Positions 18,137 to 29,558 of a DNA stretch of 64,000 nt are shown in pieces (position 1 is the stretch's first letter; every line of letters begins with the position of its first letter). A program made the translations under genes and the position numbers. The stretch lies in contig CM114275.1 of assembly GCA_050084515.1 (NCBI GenBank), positions 10,912,001 to 10,976,000 on the forward strand, given 5' to 3'. The notes under the pieces were generated by a model, which saw only the letters and a program-made list of their open reading frames with translations, made no database searches and was not told the DNA's origin. The DNA comes from Blasia pusilla. Taxonomy: Eukaryota > Marchantiophyta > Marchantiopsida > Blasiales.

Positions 18137-19110
18137 TATGCCAAACATATTGCTGCCTTATTGAAGGAAAATTACAATGAAGCAGATTTGGTGAAGATTC
18201 TAGGAAAAAGGTTAGGAACAAGACATGGTGGGATGGCTCATCTCAAGCTCATAACACGACAATCGAATGAGGAATTGGAGAATGATCCATGCCAACCTGA
18301 GATGTTTGACATGCATCCAAATGGAGGTAAATAACAATAGTGAACATCGAGTGATGTATACTTGGTGGATCAGGTCATGTAAACTTCAGGGATCAAGGCA
18401 TGTCTACTTCTATGACCATGTCATGTTTACGTCATGGATCAGGTAATGTATACTTCTAGGATCATGTCTAGAACCAGGTCATGTATACTTCAAGAATCAA
18501 GTCATGTATACTTCTACATGCAAGTCATGAATACTTCCAAGATCATAAAAATGTTCATATTTCAACATGGGATTTGATATGAGTGGTGGCTACTGCTAAC
18601 CTAATTGTTTTCCATCTTTGGTGTTGGCACATAGACACCATTCCACCAGGATGTCGATTATCATCGGACTGTGCAAACCCTGTAACAAACTCCAATATTG
18701 AAGAAATTGACAACTTGTTCTCAAGCATACGACTTTCCTGTGTTCATAATGCTCGCCTTCTTACTTTAACTGCAAGGGCTTTGAAGGAGCTGAGCGGAAG
18801 GATCGAGTCTGCAAAAATAGCAGCTGAAAATGGGTTGACACCTCAACCAGGTAATCCATTCTCCAATTTTCAAGATGGATTCCTGAACAATAATTCCATT
18901 ACACGAGTTCAATCAAACATTGAATGTTGGTCCCGACGTAGAAGAAGATCTACAAGATCCATGACAGACCAGAATGATAGGCAAAACCCAAACTCATTCA
19001 CTGACCTACCTTTATTCCCCAGAGCAAAGTCTAGAAAGACAAAGTTGGGCCCACAAGCCCAACTTGATAGAGAAGCAGCCATTGCCTCATCAACGTGTAC
19101 AAACACGTAG
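18137..19110 (+). pseudogene. Mutator-like transposase, C-terminal exons
   Basis: Exon 18,137-18,326 (acceptor TTTAAAG) reads YAKHIAALLKENY and LGKRLGTRHGGMAHLKL and joins in phase to the SWIM exon. Exon 18,635-19,110 (acceptor GCACATAG) starts DTIPPGCRLSSDC and ends in a basic tail RRRRRSTRSM and a TAG. The DTIPP codons are themselves a CCATTCCAC motif. The intervening intron holds a minisatellite. Both exons are open. Confidence 0.6.
18340..18550. repeat. Intronic minisatellite, about 28 bp
   Basis: Imperfect repeats of the type CAGGTCATGTATACTTC plus AAGGATCA recur about seven times (near 18,371, 18,397, 18,422, 18,445, 18,478, 18,503 and 18,527). Units vary from 22 to 33 bp. Confidence 0.7.
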
Positions 19111-21099
19111 TGTAAGTGGAGCAGGCACCAAGAATTTTGAATATCACATGACATTCTATCCTTTTAGGAAGTAATGGATGAAATTTTATCGCAGAATTTT
19201 CATGAACATTTTGGAGTTGGGACATAAAGGAGAGCGAGAATTGTATTTATTCTATTATTTTTTGTATTTTATTCAATATGAAGAATGACATCTTCTGAAT
19301 TGTCGACAGTCACCTGGATGTGATGGACACCATTCCACAGTACATTATAATGTTCAATATATTTGTTTTTGTTCCTTGCATACTTCAGAAGTTGTCCATA
19401 ATAAAATATCTTATGTGTGAGAACCACATGTGATCTTAACTCAAGATACGATTCTTAGGTTACCATTGTATGTGAATGTCATCCTCCATGCAGAATTACC
19501 TCACGAGACTTCACCATTTTCTGTTCCTTCCTTGGGGGATTTTAAGCTACTCTGAAACCACCTGTTCTATGTGGTGAACACAATGCCATAAATCCTGAAA
19601 ATCATTCAAAACAATGCATGTGGCATGGATTCCAATCCCGAATTACCTTTCAGTAGTGGGCAATACTCCACTTCCCGAGGACACCATTCCACTTCATCTT
19701 TGAGGGATTACAGCAGGGATTCCATATGCATTGAAATTGATTCTCAGGTTACCTATACAAAAAGGAAATGATCCAACAGATACAAGTGTAACAACATTTC
19801 TACTTATGTATGTTCAGTAATAAATAGTGTGAAGTTGTAAAGATAATAAGGTTTTCCGGCCTTGGAGCCAACTGCTACTGCTTCATCAAAGCTACTGACC
19901 AATAGGAGTTGAGCAGAGTAGCAACGTTTACGTAAACCATAGGCTGTGGAAAGGACTCTAGCCAATATAAGGAATGTGGAATGGTTGCTATAGGATTAAT
20001 GCAGAACGGATTCCGCTCGAGTGTCAGGCAAACACAAATCCTGGCCGAAAAGATGAGGACGCACATAGAAACGGATAATACGCGCGCCGCGGCGTTGGCA
20101 AATCTCTACCGAAAAAACCAATGTGGGGGACTGTGGGTATTTCCAACTCCACATACACGAATTTTTGTTCTTGCTGGACGGTGTGATGCATATGAAGAAC
20201 CTGCAAAAATATAGGGCCCGTAGATGGAAGGAAGAAACATGGTCAGTACACATTCTTCCATTAGAAGCTAATATTGATTACTGTTGAACAATACGATGGG
20301 AAGCATGAGCTGAAAAACGCTCCTAAAGAACAGGAGTTAAAGCCGGATTGTTGCCCATGTTCGGGGCCTCAAATTTGGAATCGATTGAGCTCCCTCATCG
20401 AAATCTGCAGTGGAGAGAATGGATAGAGAATGCCAGCGTGGGTCATTGCAAACACTTTTGATTCAAACAGACGAGCTGCAATGCAAATCCGCTGCAAGCA
20501 AGGGTGCGGAAAACATATGAAAACATCGGCATCCGCACAAAGGTGCACATCAAGGCAAAACATCCAAGGTGCGAAAACACACCAAAACAAAAAAATCTGA
20601 GCAGAATCAGAACTACCTCGGTGAATCACCTGAGCAAACAAGAACGATAGCAACAGCAGCGGAGCCCCAATGGAACAACGTTGTATGATGGAGAGCGACC
20701 ATAAACGAGCAGCGATAGGAGCACATGGTGGCGGGGCGGCATGACAAGCAGAAACGAGGTCGCCACGAAATACCCTGTCCCCGAACCTTTTTTAACCTTT
20801 CAAATTTGACTTTTGCCACACATGATGATGGAGGCAGGGGCATGATCCAAGATCAACCATGATGGATGCATGTAGATGCATTCCATAGTCATGACCATGG
20901 TAAATGACGGAACTGGCAATCCCCGTTCAGATATCGGAGGCAAGCGATTACATTCTCCGTGTAGCCTAAACCCACTTAAGCTAACCCATCTACGGCTTAA
21001 GCTAACGCAACTTTAACCCGCCCAAGCGGGGGAACCCGTCCATGTAGGGAGACCGGGCTTGCATTCAATGCCACGGGCTTTGGCTCTAACGCCCAGCGT
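19111..21099. other. Non-coding stretch between Mutator-like gene and ETFB
   Basis: No supported gene. CCATTCCAC motifs continue to 19,330 and 19,683, so the Mutator-like element probably extends at least that far. ORFs near 19,981 and 20,369 have no protein-like character. The last 150 bases, with AACCCGCCCAAGCGGGGGAA near 21,015, are probably 3' UTR or flank of ETFB. Confidence 0.5.
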
Positions 21100-23333
21100 T
21101 CAGATCACGTGTGCCTCGTTTTTAAGCTTGTCTACTAGTTCATCTACTGAGGCAACCATCACTCCAGCCTTGCGCTGAGGGGGCTCCGTGACTTCCAGAA
21201 TTTCCAACTCTTGCTGTAGAGCTACCTTGAGTTCTTCGGGAGTAACTTTACTGATGGTCTTCTTCTTGGCTTTCATGATATTGGGTAGAGTAGCGTATCG
21301 TGGCTGATTGAGTCGAAGATCAGTCCTGCATGGGCGACCAAAACCATACACTTCACTTTAACAACCTGAGAGAAAAATGTGTTCTTGTGAACTGAGGCAG
21401 AGGAAAACACGGCGAAACCCCTTGTTGAAGGTGACTGCCTGAGAAATAAAAAACTTACGTGATTACTGCAGGAAGCTGCAACTTAAGAGTCTCCAATCCT
21501 CCATCGACTTCTCTTTCAACAGTAACATGATCTTTATCACCGAGAGTAACCTGTCGGTAATTTCAGAATGAGAAAACAGAAAGCATTTGGTGAAATCTGA
21601 GTTTGGAAAGTCTCTCGTACAATGTGAAGCAGATACACGAACTCATTTTATCTGTCATAGCTTTAGGTTGGAGGTCTGTGAGACGTTAAGCAGACGGTCT
21701 TTAGATTGCAAACGTACGTTAGCATAAAGGAGAATAAGAATAAATTATCTAAAGCCCTCGGAAGTAAAAGTGTCTCACCTTCGAAGCAAACGTGGCTTGG
21801 GGCCATTGTAGGAGTCCTGCCACCATTTGCCCAGTTTGATTGGCATCGTCATCAATGGCCTGGAGGACAGGACAAGGAAACGCATTTAGAAGCTCTTGAA
21901 CTTGTGCATGTATCCGAGCAAACCACATTGTGCAGTTTGATATTTACATGTCTCTTCCGGTTTCCAATGATTATACCAAAATCACACCCATACGGTACTA
22001 AAAGCACTGGCACATCGCAACAGAGCGCCACAAGTGTCTAGCTACCTCTCACAATTCCACACTAGCAAAAACGTCATATAGATCAGTAGGGAGAAAGCTG
22101 TCCTCAATGTTTAATATGAGAGGAATTTGAAAAAACTAGACAGGGACTGCTCTTCTAGTCAAAGCCCCGCATAGTCTGCCACATGAGAAAGCCATCTCGT
22201 TACCAGGTGGGATTTCCTGCTTCATGTATGACCATACTAGGACCAGCAGAACAGAATTCGGAAACGCATCTCGAAGGACAATTGATTAGTGACAACTCTA
22301 GAACCGGATAGTAGAGCAAGAGTGAAGGGTTTGCTAGAACGTATAATACGTTCACAGCAATAACTAGATTGACCACAGTACTGCGAGTTACCTCGACAGT
22401 TATACAGGGTAGCGAACCTAGAACTGGATGCTAATCTATGAAGAATGTAGGATGTGACGCTTCAAGCCTTCAAGTGTGGCCGAAGCAATCACTGGCCCTG
22501 CCAATTCAAAAGATCGCACATGCTCCTCGACAAGTCTCAAACGACGAAGTAGAACCTAAATTCCTCACGATGATTTTAGGGGAAACAGGTGTTTGGGTTA
22601 ATTGATAAAACATCCTGGACATTCAAGAGCAAAAAAAATGCACACGCCCGGGCACCTGCTTTCCCAAGAGCAGAAGGTGAGGTTTCTCATTAGACGCAAC
22701 AGCTTGGAGCAGTTTCGCCACTGCAAGAGGATAAAGAGGGGCGTCCACGGCCACGTGAATTGCGCGATCAGCGCCCATCGCAAGTCCTGTCCGCAACGTT
22801 TCTACACACTGAGGACCTCCCATGCTCACCACCACCACCTCAGATGCCTTCCCAGCCTCCTTGATTCGCAATGCTTCTTCCAACGCGATTTCGCAGAAGG
22901 GATTCATTGACATTTTTACATTGTTCGTCTCCACCCCACTCTGCAACCCACAAATTTGTGCTGCTCATCAAATCTCTCTCCCCCAAACCTCCGTGAGACT
23001 CGGAAATAGTTAGTCTCAGCATAATTGGAAACACAAAATTGGCTCCTGTTCCATCTCGAGATTCATTCTCATCTCAAGCCGTTGTCAGAAACCCACAGGC
23101 TGGTACGGTGCTAGACTTTCAAAAGAGCCCATCATAAGGGTGAAGCTCACGGATTTCAAATTATGACCAAGGCACTCCATTCTACGTCCATCCAGATGGT
23201 TCAAATTCTACGCCTAAATTTGGGAATATGAACTTAAAGTCGCCAATAAATTGAACTTGCTTACCTTGTCGGGTTTCACCCGAATCTTCACCGCATAATC
23301 AATGACTCTCTTCACGGCAACCAGCACCTTCAT
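21100..23333 (-). CDS. ETFB: Electron transfer flavoprotein subunit beta (5 exons)
   Basis: Mitochondrial matrix ETF beta, which with ETF alpha carries electrons from acyl-CoA and branched-chain dehydrogenases to ETF:ubiquinone oxidoreductase. Exons on the minus strand: 23,333-23,265, 22,940-22,656, 21,859-21,779, 21,550-21,459 and 21,325-21,100, all with GT-AG introns and consistent phase, giving 250 residues plus TGA. The protein starts [20 protein letters not shown] and contains [16 protein letters not shown], the beta-subunit signature region [20 protein letters not shown], and ends NEAHVI. Length and sequence match plant ETF beta. An in-frame ATG lies 24 codons upstream (23,405), but the family usually begins at MK(I/V)LVAVKRV, so I chose 23,333. 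No defect seen. Confidence 0.96.
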
Positions 23334-23980
23334 TCTCTTCCTGATTCCTTTCCCTTCTCTCCTTTCTGATGCCTTACGGCAGTTCTTAGCCTGCTCGTCT
23401 TTCAACCAATGTCGAGCTATAGGTTCTTAGCAAGTCTTAAGACATGAGAGTTGTAAATTACAGTGGTTGGGTATAGAGTCTCCAAAACAGACTGGCTAAG
23501 TGTTGATAAAGCCCGACATGAGTAATATCCGGCCCCAAACGTACGTTTCATGCCGTCCCCTCTATAACCTTTGCAAGTCGTTCTGACCCCTAGAAACACG
23601 TCAGCAGAGCCGAGGAGACGCTCCTGGTTTTCAGATAAAACGTTCGGTGTCGTCCGTCCGGGATGAAAACCTCATGAAAGACTATAATTTACAAGTACTC
23701 TTTAATTACCACACTCAAAACAAACGTGGTCCTACTTTTGAGAAGGCACACCAAGATGAGATGGTCATAACACCACATTATCAAGTGAATCTCCAACATA
23801 AATCTGCGGTGGATCGTCATCCATATTTGGAAATGGTAAAACATATATCTTCTTGCAAACCTCTGTCAAATGGAGAACGTAATGTCCATTGGAATGTCAC
23901 GTCCATGGAAGGTAGAACATCCATCATGCAAGCTACCATAACCTACAACCACATAGGGGTTCTCCTGTGACATCAACTAC
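23334..23980. other. ETFB upstream region
   Basis: Presumed 5' UTR and promoter of ETFB on the minus strand. No clear TATA box. A 107-codon plus-strand frame at 23,647-23,970 has no recognisable domain or splice context and is not called. Confidence 0.4.
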
Positions 23981-25590
23981 TGCAAAGGAGGCACAATAGA
24001 TTTGAGCCCTAGCTTGGTAGCTTCTCGGGTCCTTTCCTTGAGTGTCGCTCTTCTCACCACTGTTGGCTTTTGCAGAAGATCCACAAGATCCAACTCCATT
24101 GGTCCACCACTCTCCACCATCCCTTCACTGTCCTCATTCTCCTCTGAAAATTTAGTAGCCTCCAAATTGCAATGTCCTACCCTGGCATTTGCCTAGAATG
24201 GTCAGGGCCTCATCTGTGCTCTCTACAATCACAATTAACAAAATATTAACCACCATTTCAAATAGATCATGATTCTTCATCAACTTCAAAGTACAGTGCA
24301 AATGACCACTCTCAACTCACATACCTGAACTCAAAGGTTCACCTACAATCACAGTAGCATTAACCTATTTTGTGCCTCCCTTTTTCTTTGGACCAATTGG
24401 TACAATGCCAACAGTTGGTTCTAGTCCTCTTCCTGTCTAAACACCCTTGCCAACCTATGGAAGAACTAGAGGTGATGGCACAATAATGACCAGCTTCGGA
24501 GAGGGTGCACTCTACCTTGAAGGCGGTCCTGTGATTGGGTGAGGAGAGGATACACTCAATGGCATACAGGCATGTGCTCCACTAGGAGTAGGGTCTGGAT
24601 CACTTACTCCATGAGGAGAGGATATAACTCTTGGATTTTCATATCTCTCCCTAGAACCCCTTACATCCTCACAGTCCCTTCTCAAGATGATGGAAATCAA
24701 TTCCATCAACTTTGTGAAGTTCTGTTCTTGATTAGCAATAGCCCTCTCTATGTTTGCCTCTACCACCTCCAAGCGGCCGGAGAATGCATCCATGCGATCA
24801 ATTATGTAAGTCACACACTCATGCAACAACAATCTCAGTCTACTTCAACAGGCATCTTCAAGAAACACCAGTAAAATTGATAGGGGGGAATTTAGGAGGA
24901 ACAAAGTCCACATGATTACTCTCCCTTGAAGGTATAACCACTAGGCTCATCACGAAATTCCAAGGCCCTATCTTGTGGTGGCCATGCACAATCACCACTA
25001 CAGCAAGGGCAGAAGGTGTGATCACATAGAATCGAGCCATCACACATTGTGTGCCCCGTAAGGCATGCTGTCTGTGAGCAAGGGTCATTGCTGGTAAGAC
25101 ACAAGGCACTCAATTGAGGGCAAAAATTCTCTATGGAGAAAGACATGTTAAAATCCATGCAGATTCTCCAAATGGCATCGATTATGAACAACTCTCTGCC
25201 ATCGCACACATGGGGCTCGGAGTGGAATCAGCCGCCACCGTGTGAGAATATCCTTGAGCCTACATCATGGAAAATGTGAAGTACCATATTTTTTACTGTA
25301 CCCAACTGAATATAATACGTGATAGACTCCAATCTCCCATCATACTCACCCCACATCAACCATCTCAAGTAAAAGTAGCATGTATGAGGCCCACTGACTT
25401 CAGAGATACAAAAAACTCCTCCGTCATGATCGTGCACAATAGCCCTGGAGTAGACAATGTCCTCCACAATGTCTGAAAGGAGTGCTGCATGGCCACCAAT
25501 CGAACTTACTAAATAACAAGTGAGGATTTCTATTAGGTGCAAAACTTCAATGCATAGCACATGCATTGATTCATACAGGGCTAACAAAAG
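23977..25590 (-). pseudogene. Unrecognised decayed coding-like sequence
   Basis: Several minus-strand frames follow each other. 25,587-25,228 contains YFYLRWLMWGEYDGRLESITYY and GTVKNMVLHIFHDVG. 25,209-24,916 contains a Cys-rich run (GSILCDHTFCPCCSGDC) and ends YTFKGE. 24,832-24,512 has a predicted coiled-coil stretch RLEVVEANIERAIANQEQN and a Pro/Ser-rich tail. 24,165-23,977 has LVDLLQKPTVVRRATLKERTREATKLGLKS. I do not recognise the family. The order and shared strand suggest one decayed gene, possibly of a DNA transposon, but this is inference. Confidence 0.3.
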
Positions 25591-25714
25591 CTTAAAAATT
25601 CCATCAGTAGATGTGGAGGTTACCTACCCTTAAGGATGCTCAAATTCCCAACTCTCAATCCCGTGGTACATGTACATACAACAAGTTAAAGTTAAGTAGA
25701 ATAAGAAGTACTTA

Positions 25715-25850
25715 TTTCTACGTGGTAAATGGTTAATGGTAAAACGATCAAGCCCGTGGGATCCAGAAGATCAAAGGGCTACAAAACACTTTACAAGTAG
25801 TACACAGACTCCCAAAAAAGACCCTAAAGGCCTTCCCCTAGCTAATGTCT
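25715..25850 (-). mobile_element. LINE 3' end fragment, inverted
   Basis: The reverse complement (TGGATCCCACGGGCTTGATC and flanks) matches the 3' tail of the LINE copies that end near 28,180 and 49,500. It abuts the 5' truncation point of the plus-strand copy. Confidence 0.75.
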
Positions 25851-28180
25851 AGAGCTTTTCTTTTCGCGGCACAGGGACAAAGTGGTAGGAGGCTGCCTTG
25901 TAATGGGTGGTTTGACTCTGAATGCAAGCAAGCAAGGGCAAGTAGAGAAATCTTTGGACAACCAAAGTAGGCTTATTACAATGAGCCTTTACAAATACTT
26001 GGTGAAATCTAAGAAACGAGCTTTCTTGTGGCGGAAGCAAGAATCCTTGACAAGGGAGCTACGTGACGACCCCAAATCATTTTGGAGACGGTTAGTAGTA
26101 CGGTCTTCAAAACCTACTCTTGATCCCAAGTCTTTGATATCTTTTGCCGAAAAGCTCTATTTCTTCCCCGATGCTACATCTATGCTACATTGTGAAGGAA
26201 TACCTGGCTTATTCTCTGAAGTAGAGGTGATGACTCAACTAAGAAGATTAGCAAATGTTAAATGTGAGGATTTTGATGGTCTTTCTATTGAACTTTTCAA
26301 GTGGGGAGGAGATTCTATTGAACCGATCCTCACCAAAGTATTGGGTGGTGCTACTATCTATGGTTTTCCTTTTACTTGGTCGCTACAGGAGATTGTTCCT
26401 ATTCACAAATCAAGAAGGAAGGACTTGGTGACAAACTATCGTACTATCATGGTGGATAGTGTTTTTGCCAAGCTGTTTGGGAAATTGGTGGAGTCATAGT
26501 TGAGCGCATGGACAGAGTCTTTCCAAAAGAGAGCACGGGTCCAAGCTGGTTTTTGCCCAACATACAACACCATCGACCATATCTTGGCCTTGCGTGTTTT
26601 ATGGGAGAAATCTAAGGGCAATGGGAAAACTTTGTTTTGCGGTTTCATCGATTTCAAGAAAGCTTTTGATACTGTACCTCGTAAGCTCTTATGGCATACG
26701 CTGCAAGCCATTGAAGTACCACCAAATCTCCTAGCAGTCGTGGCCACGTTATACCATTCCGTTTGGGCCAAGATCAAAGGTTCACAAACTCAAGAAATCT
26801 TGAGTACCATCGGATTCATTCAAGGTTGCCCTCTCTCCCCTACTCTATTTGGAGTTTTCATAGATGATATCAAAAAGTGGTTGGAGGAATATGATAGTGA
26901 AGATGTCAAGCTTGGGGACTTTATCATCAAAGCTCTATTGTATGCACATGATATCATATTACTAGCACGTGATGGCATTAGTTTACAAAAACACCTCGAC
27001 ACCTTGGCACGGTTTTGTACCGAGAATCAAATGGAAGTTAATATGGAGAAGTCTAAAGTCATTATAGTGGGTACTAGATCAAAGTTCTCGTTCTTTTACA
27101 AAGGTCTACAATTAGAACAAGTGAAGAGTTACAAATATCTAGGCATAAATTTCTCTCATGACTATAGTTGGGCACTTTGCGTGCAAAAGAGAATAGAAGC
27201 TGGTTACAAAGCTCTATATTCATTTTTTAACCGGTGTATAAGAGTTCATCTTGTGTCTTGGGGTCTTAGGAAATTCTTATTTAGGAGCTTAGTGTTGCGG
27301 GTGGTCTTATATGGGACCCAAGTTTGGGGCCCTAGTTGTAAGAAGACAGGTTGGGAGCGCATGGAGAGGGTGCAAAAGATCTTTCTACAAGAAGAATTGG
27401 GTGTAAGAAACCAAACTCCGTATGCTATTCTTCTTGCGGAAACAGGTTGTCTTCCTCTAGAGGCTGAAGCTCTTTACTTGACCATCACTTATATCGCAAG
27501 GGTGAGATCTCTTGATGTTTCTTGCCTCCCTCATCAAGCTTTGCAAGCCACACGTTCCATAGGGTGGATGGCCGATGTGGTGACTTGGTCTTCAAAGTGG
27601 AATGTGGCGGAACGCGATTGAGACTTGAAACCGATGGCACTCCGCGAGCATCTACAGAAGTAATTTCTCAACATTATTTGGAGCAGCCAGGGCACAAAAA
27701 TGAAGTTTTATCAACTTCATGTTGATCCTATGCTTGTATATTGTGAACAAGGATATCTACTTGCGGGGATCTCCACCTTCTTACGTCATATTATGGCACG
27801 ACATAGAATTGGGTCTTATAGGTTAGGAATTGAGGAAGGACGATGGTTTAATATTGACAGAAGTGAACGAATTTGTAGGTTATGTGACGGAAAAAATATT
27901 GAGAATGAAGAGCATGTGTTTGTTACATATCCAAGGTATGAAGAGATTAGACAAGCTCATAAAATAGATGTGGAGAATTTCTATTCTTTACTACAGCTAG
28001 TGCCTTATGATTTAGGTAGTCATATTAGGGATGTCATTATTCATCACTCAAATGCTCTAGGTAGTATTTAGGAGAAGGTCTTTAGGATATTTTTCAAGGT
28101 TAGTGAATGAATGACTTGTAATGTGTTTTTCAGCCTTTTGACCCTTTGGATCCCACGGGCTTGATCTATTTACCATTTAA
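25851..28180 (+). mobile_element. Non-LTR retrotransposon (LINE) copy A, 5' truncated
   Basis: Carries the reverse-transcriptase part of ORF2. 25,882-26,499 ends in a TAG where copy B has a Lys codon; 26,500-27,621 holds FIDFKKAFDT (RT motif A), QGCPLSPTLFGVFIDDI (motif B) and YAHDIILLA (motif C position, 26,941). 27,700-28,071 encodes the C-terminal ERICRLCDG...HVFVTYP zinc-binding segment typical of LINE ORF2 (the usual final Cys is Tyr here). No endonuclease and no RNase H are present in this copy. Several stops and a frameshift near 27,620 make it inactive. The 3' end reads GGGCTTGATCTATTTACCA with no clear poly-A. Confidence 0.9.
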
Positions 28181-28630
28181 CATTTTGAGCCATAAATAAT
28201 GATATCTCTAATATAACAACCTAAATCATAAGGCACTAGCTGAATAAAAATTCTCCACATCTTTTTTATGAGCTAGTCTAATCTCTTCAAATCTTGGACA
28301 TGTAACAAACACATCCTCTTCATCCTCATACTTTCTCCGTCACATAACCTACAAATTCTTTCTTTTCTATCAATGTTGAGCCAACGTCCTTCCTCAATTC
28401 CTAGTCTATGAGACCCAGTTCTATGTCGTGCGATAAGATAACGTAAGAACGTGGAGATCCCCGCAAGTAGGTATCCTTGTTCACAATATATAAGCATTGG
28501 ATTAACATGAAGTTGATAATACTCCATTTTTTGTGCCCGGGCTGCTCCAAAAGATGTTGAGAAATTGCTTGTGTAAATGCTCACAGAGTGCCATCGGTTT
28601 CTGGTTCCAATCTTGTTCCGCCACCATCAA
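28181..28630 (-). mobile_element. LINE fragment, inverted, tail-to-tail with copy A
   Basis: The minus strand encodes the same YQLHVNPMLIYCEQGYLLAGI and ERICRLCDG segment as copy A. It is truncated at both ends (3' end lost after the VIIH-equivalent codons) and frameshifted near 28,315. Confidence 0.85.
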
Positions 28631-29558
28631 TTTCATCTTATAGTTCCAAAAATTGAATTTGGTTTTTTGTATTCTTTACTTACTATATAGACGTGTTTAT
28701 AGGCCATTTTTGTTATATTGTGACCATATTCACAACTCTTGATCCGTTTGATGAAGGTCATTGGCTTTGTTAATTCAACAATATTGCATACATAGTAATT
28801 TTTTATTGATGGAATCTATTCAAAATTTGTTTCTTGACTTAAGTCGATTGTAACACCCTACAATTTTATCGGATTTCTTGCACTTTTAGCCTAACCTATT
28901 TTGCTTGCTTTCATATATTTTGCGCCTGTCTAATGTCGCTCCTTTGTTAATAATCGCACTTTTTTGTTCGCACATATCTTTTTGAGTCTCATTCACAAGT
29001 TAAACCATGTCAATATCTGTTTTCATTCCTGCAGGGTTGGGGCCACCATGCTAGAAAATTATAAGGAAAAATAATGGAAATTAAATTAAATTTACCCTCT
29101 ACTCTAAAGATTTATGAAATAAAAAACCCTCCTTTTACACTCCTTTTCCTTAAACCATGAAAGGAGTTCTCCTGATGTCAATGTCCAATTTGATTGAAAG
29201 AAAGTCGCCAAAGAGCGCTCTTCCAGTGCTTCGACTAGCTCTGGGGACAGCTTGACCATAGGCATTGCCGCACTTCGCAGAATGGGCGTGGAGTCTTCAC
29301 GAGGCATGCTTGTACGTCGCGCTCGGTGAACGCCACGCTTTGGTCTGCTCCGCAACTTTGTGTTTATCCTGTCCATGAAAATACCGGTCTGGTTCCATAA
29401 GGACTCTTATATAGTTTCCCCGTTCTGCGGCGGTTGTTGTTGGCACTGGAACTGCAACAGTTAGTTTGGCGCTTCGCTGCTTCGCGAAGCTCAAAAACTC
29501 TCGCGCTTCTATGAAGCTTGAGGCATTCGCTTACCCCCTTCCTCCTGTTTCAGTCCGC
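28631..29558. other. AT-rich junction and probable 3' end of gypsy element
   Basis: 28,631-29,100 is AT-rich with no gene. On the minus strand 29,558-29,100 follows the polyprotein end and contains TATATAAGAG (about 29,402-29,411), consistent with a 3' LTR promoter, and a frame with ELVEALEERSLATFFQSNW that I do not recognise. It does not visibly match the 5' LTR at 35,710-36,840, so the LTR identity is doubtful. Confidence 0.3.

Noticed and set aside
19981-20653. Small ORFs between the Mutator-like gene and ETFB
   Set aside because: Overlapping frames on both strands without domains or conserved copies.
20950-21060. A tRNA-like or structured RNA near the ETFB 3' end
   Set aside because: Short GC-rich inverted words are present, but no cloverleaf or known RNA motif could be drawn.
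23647-23970. 107-codon plus-strand ORF upstream of ETFB
   Set aside because: No domain, no splice context, composition not protein-like.
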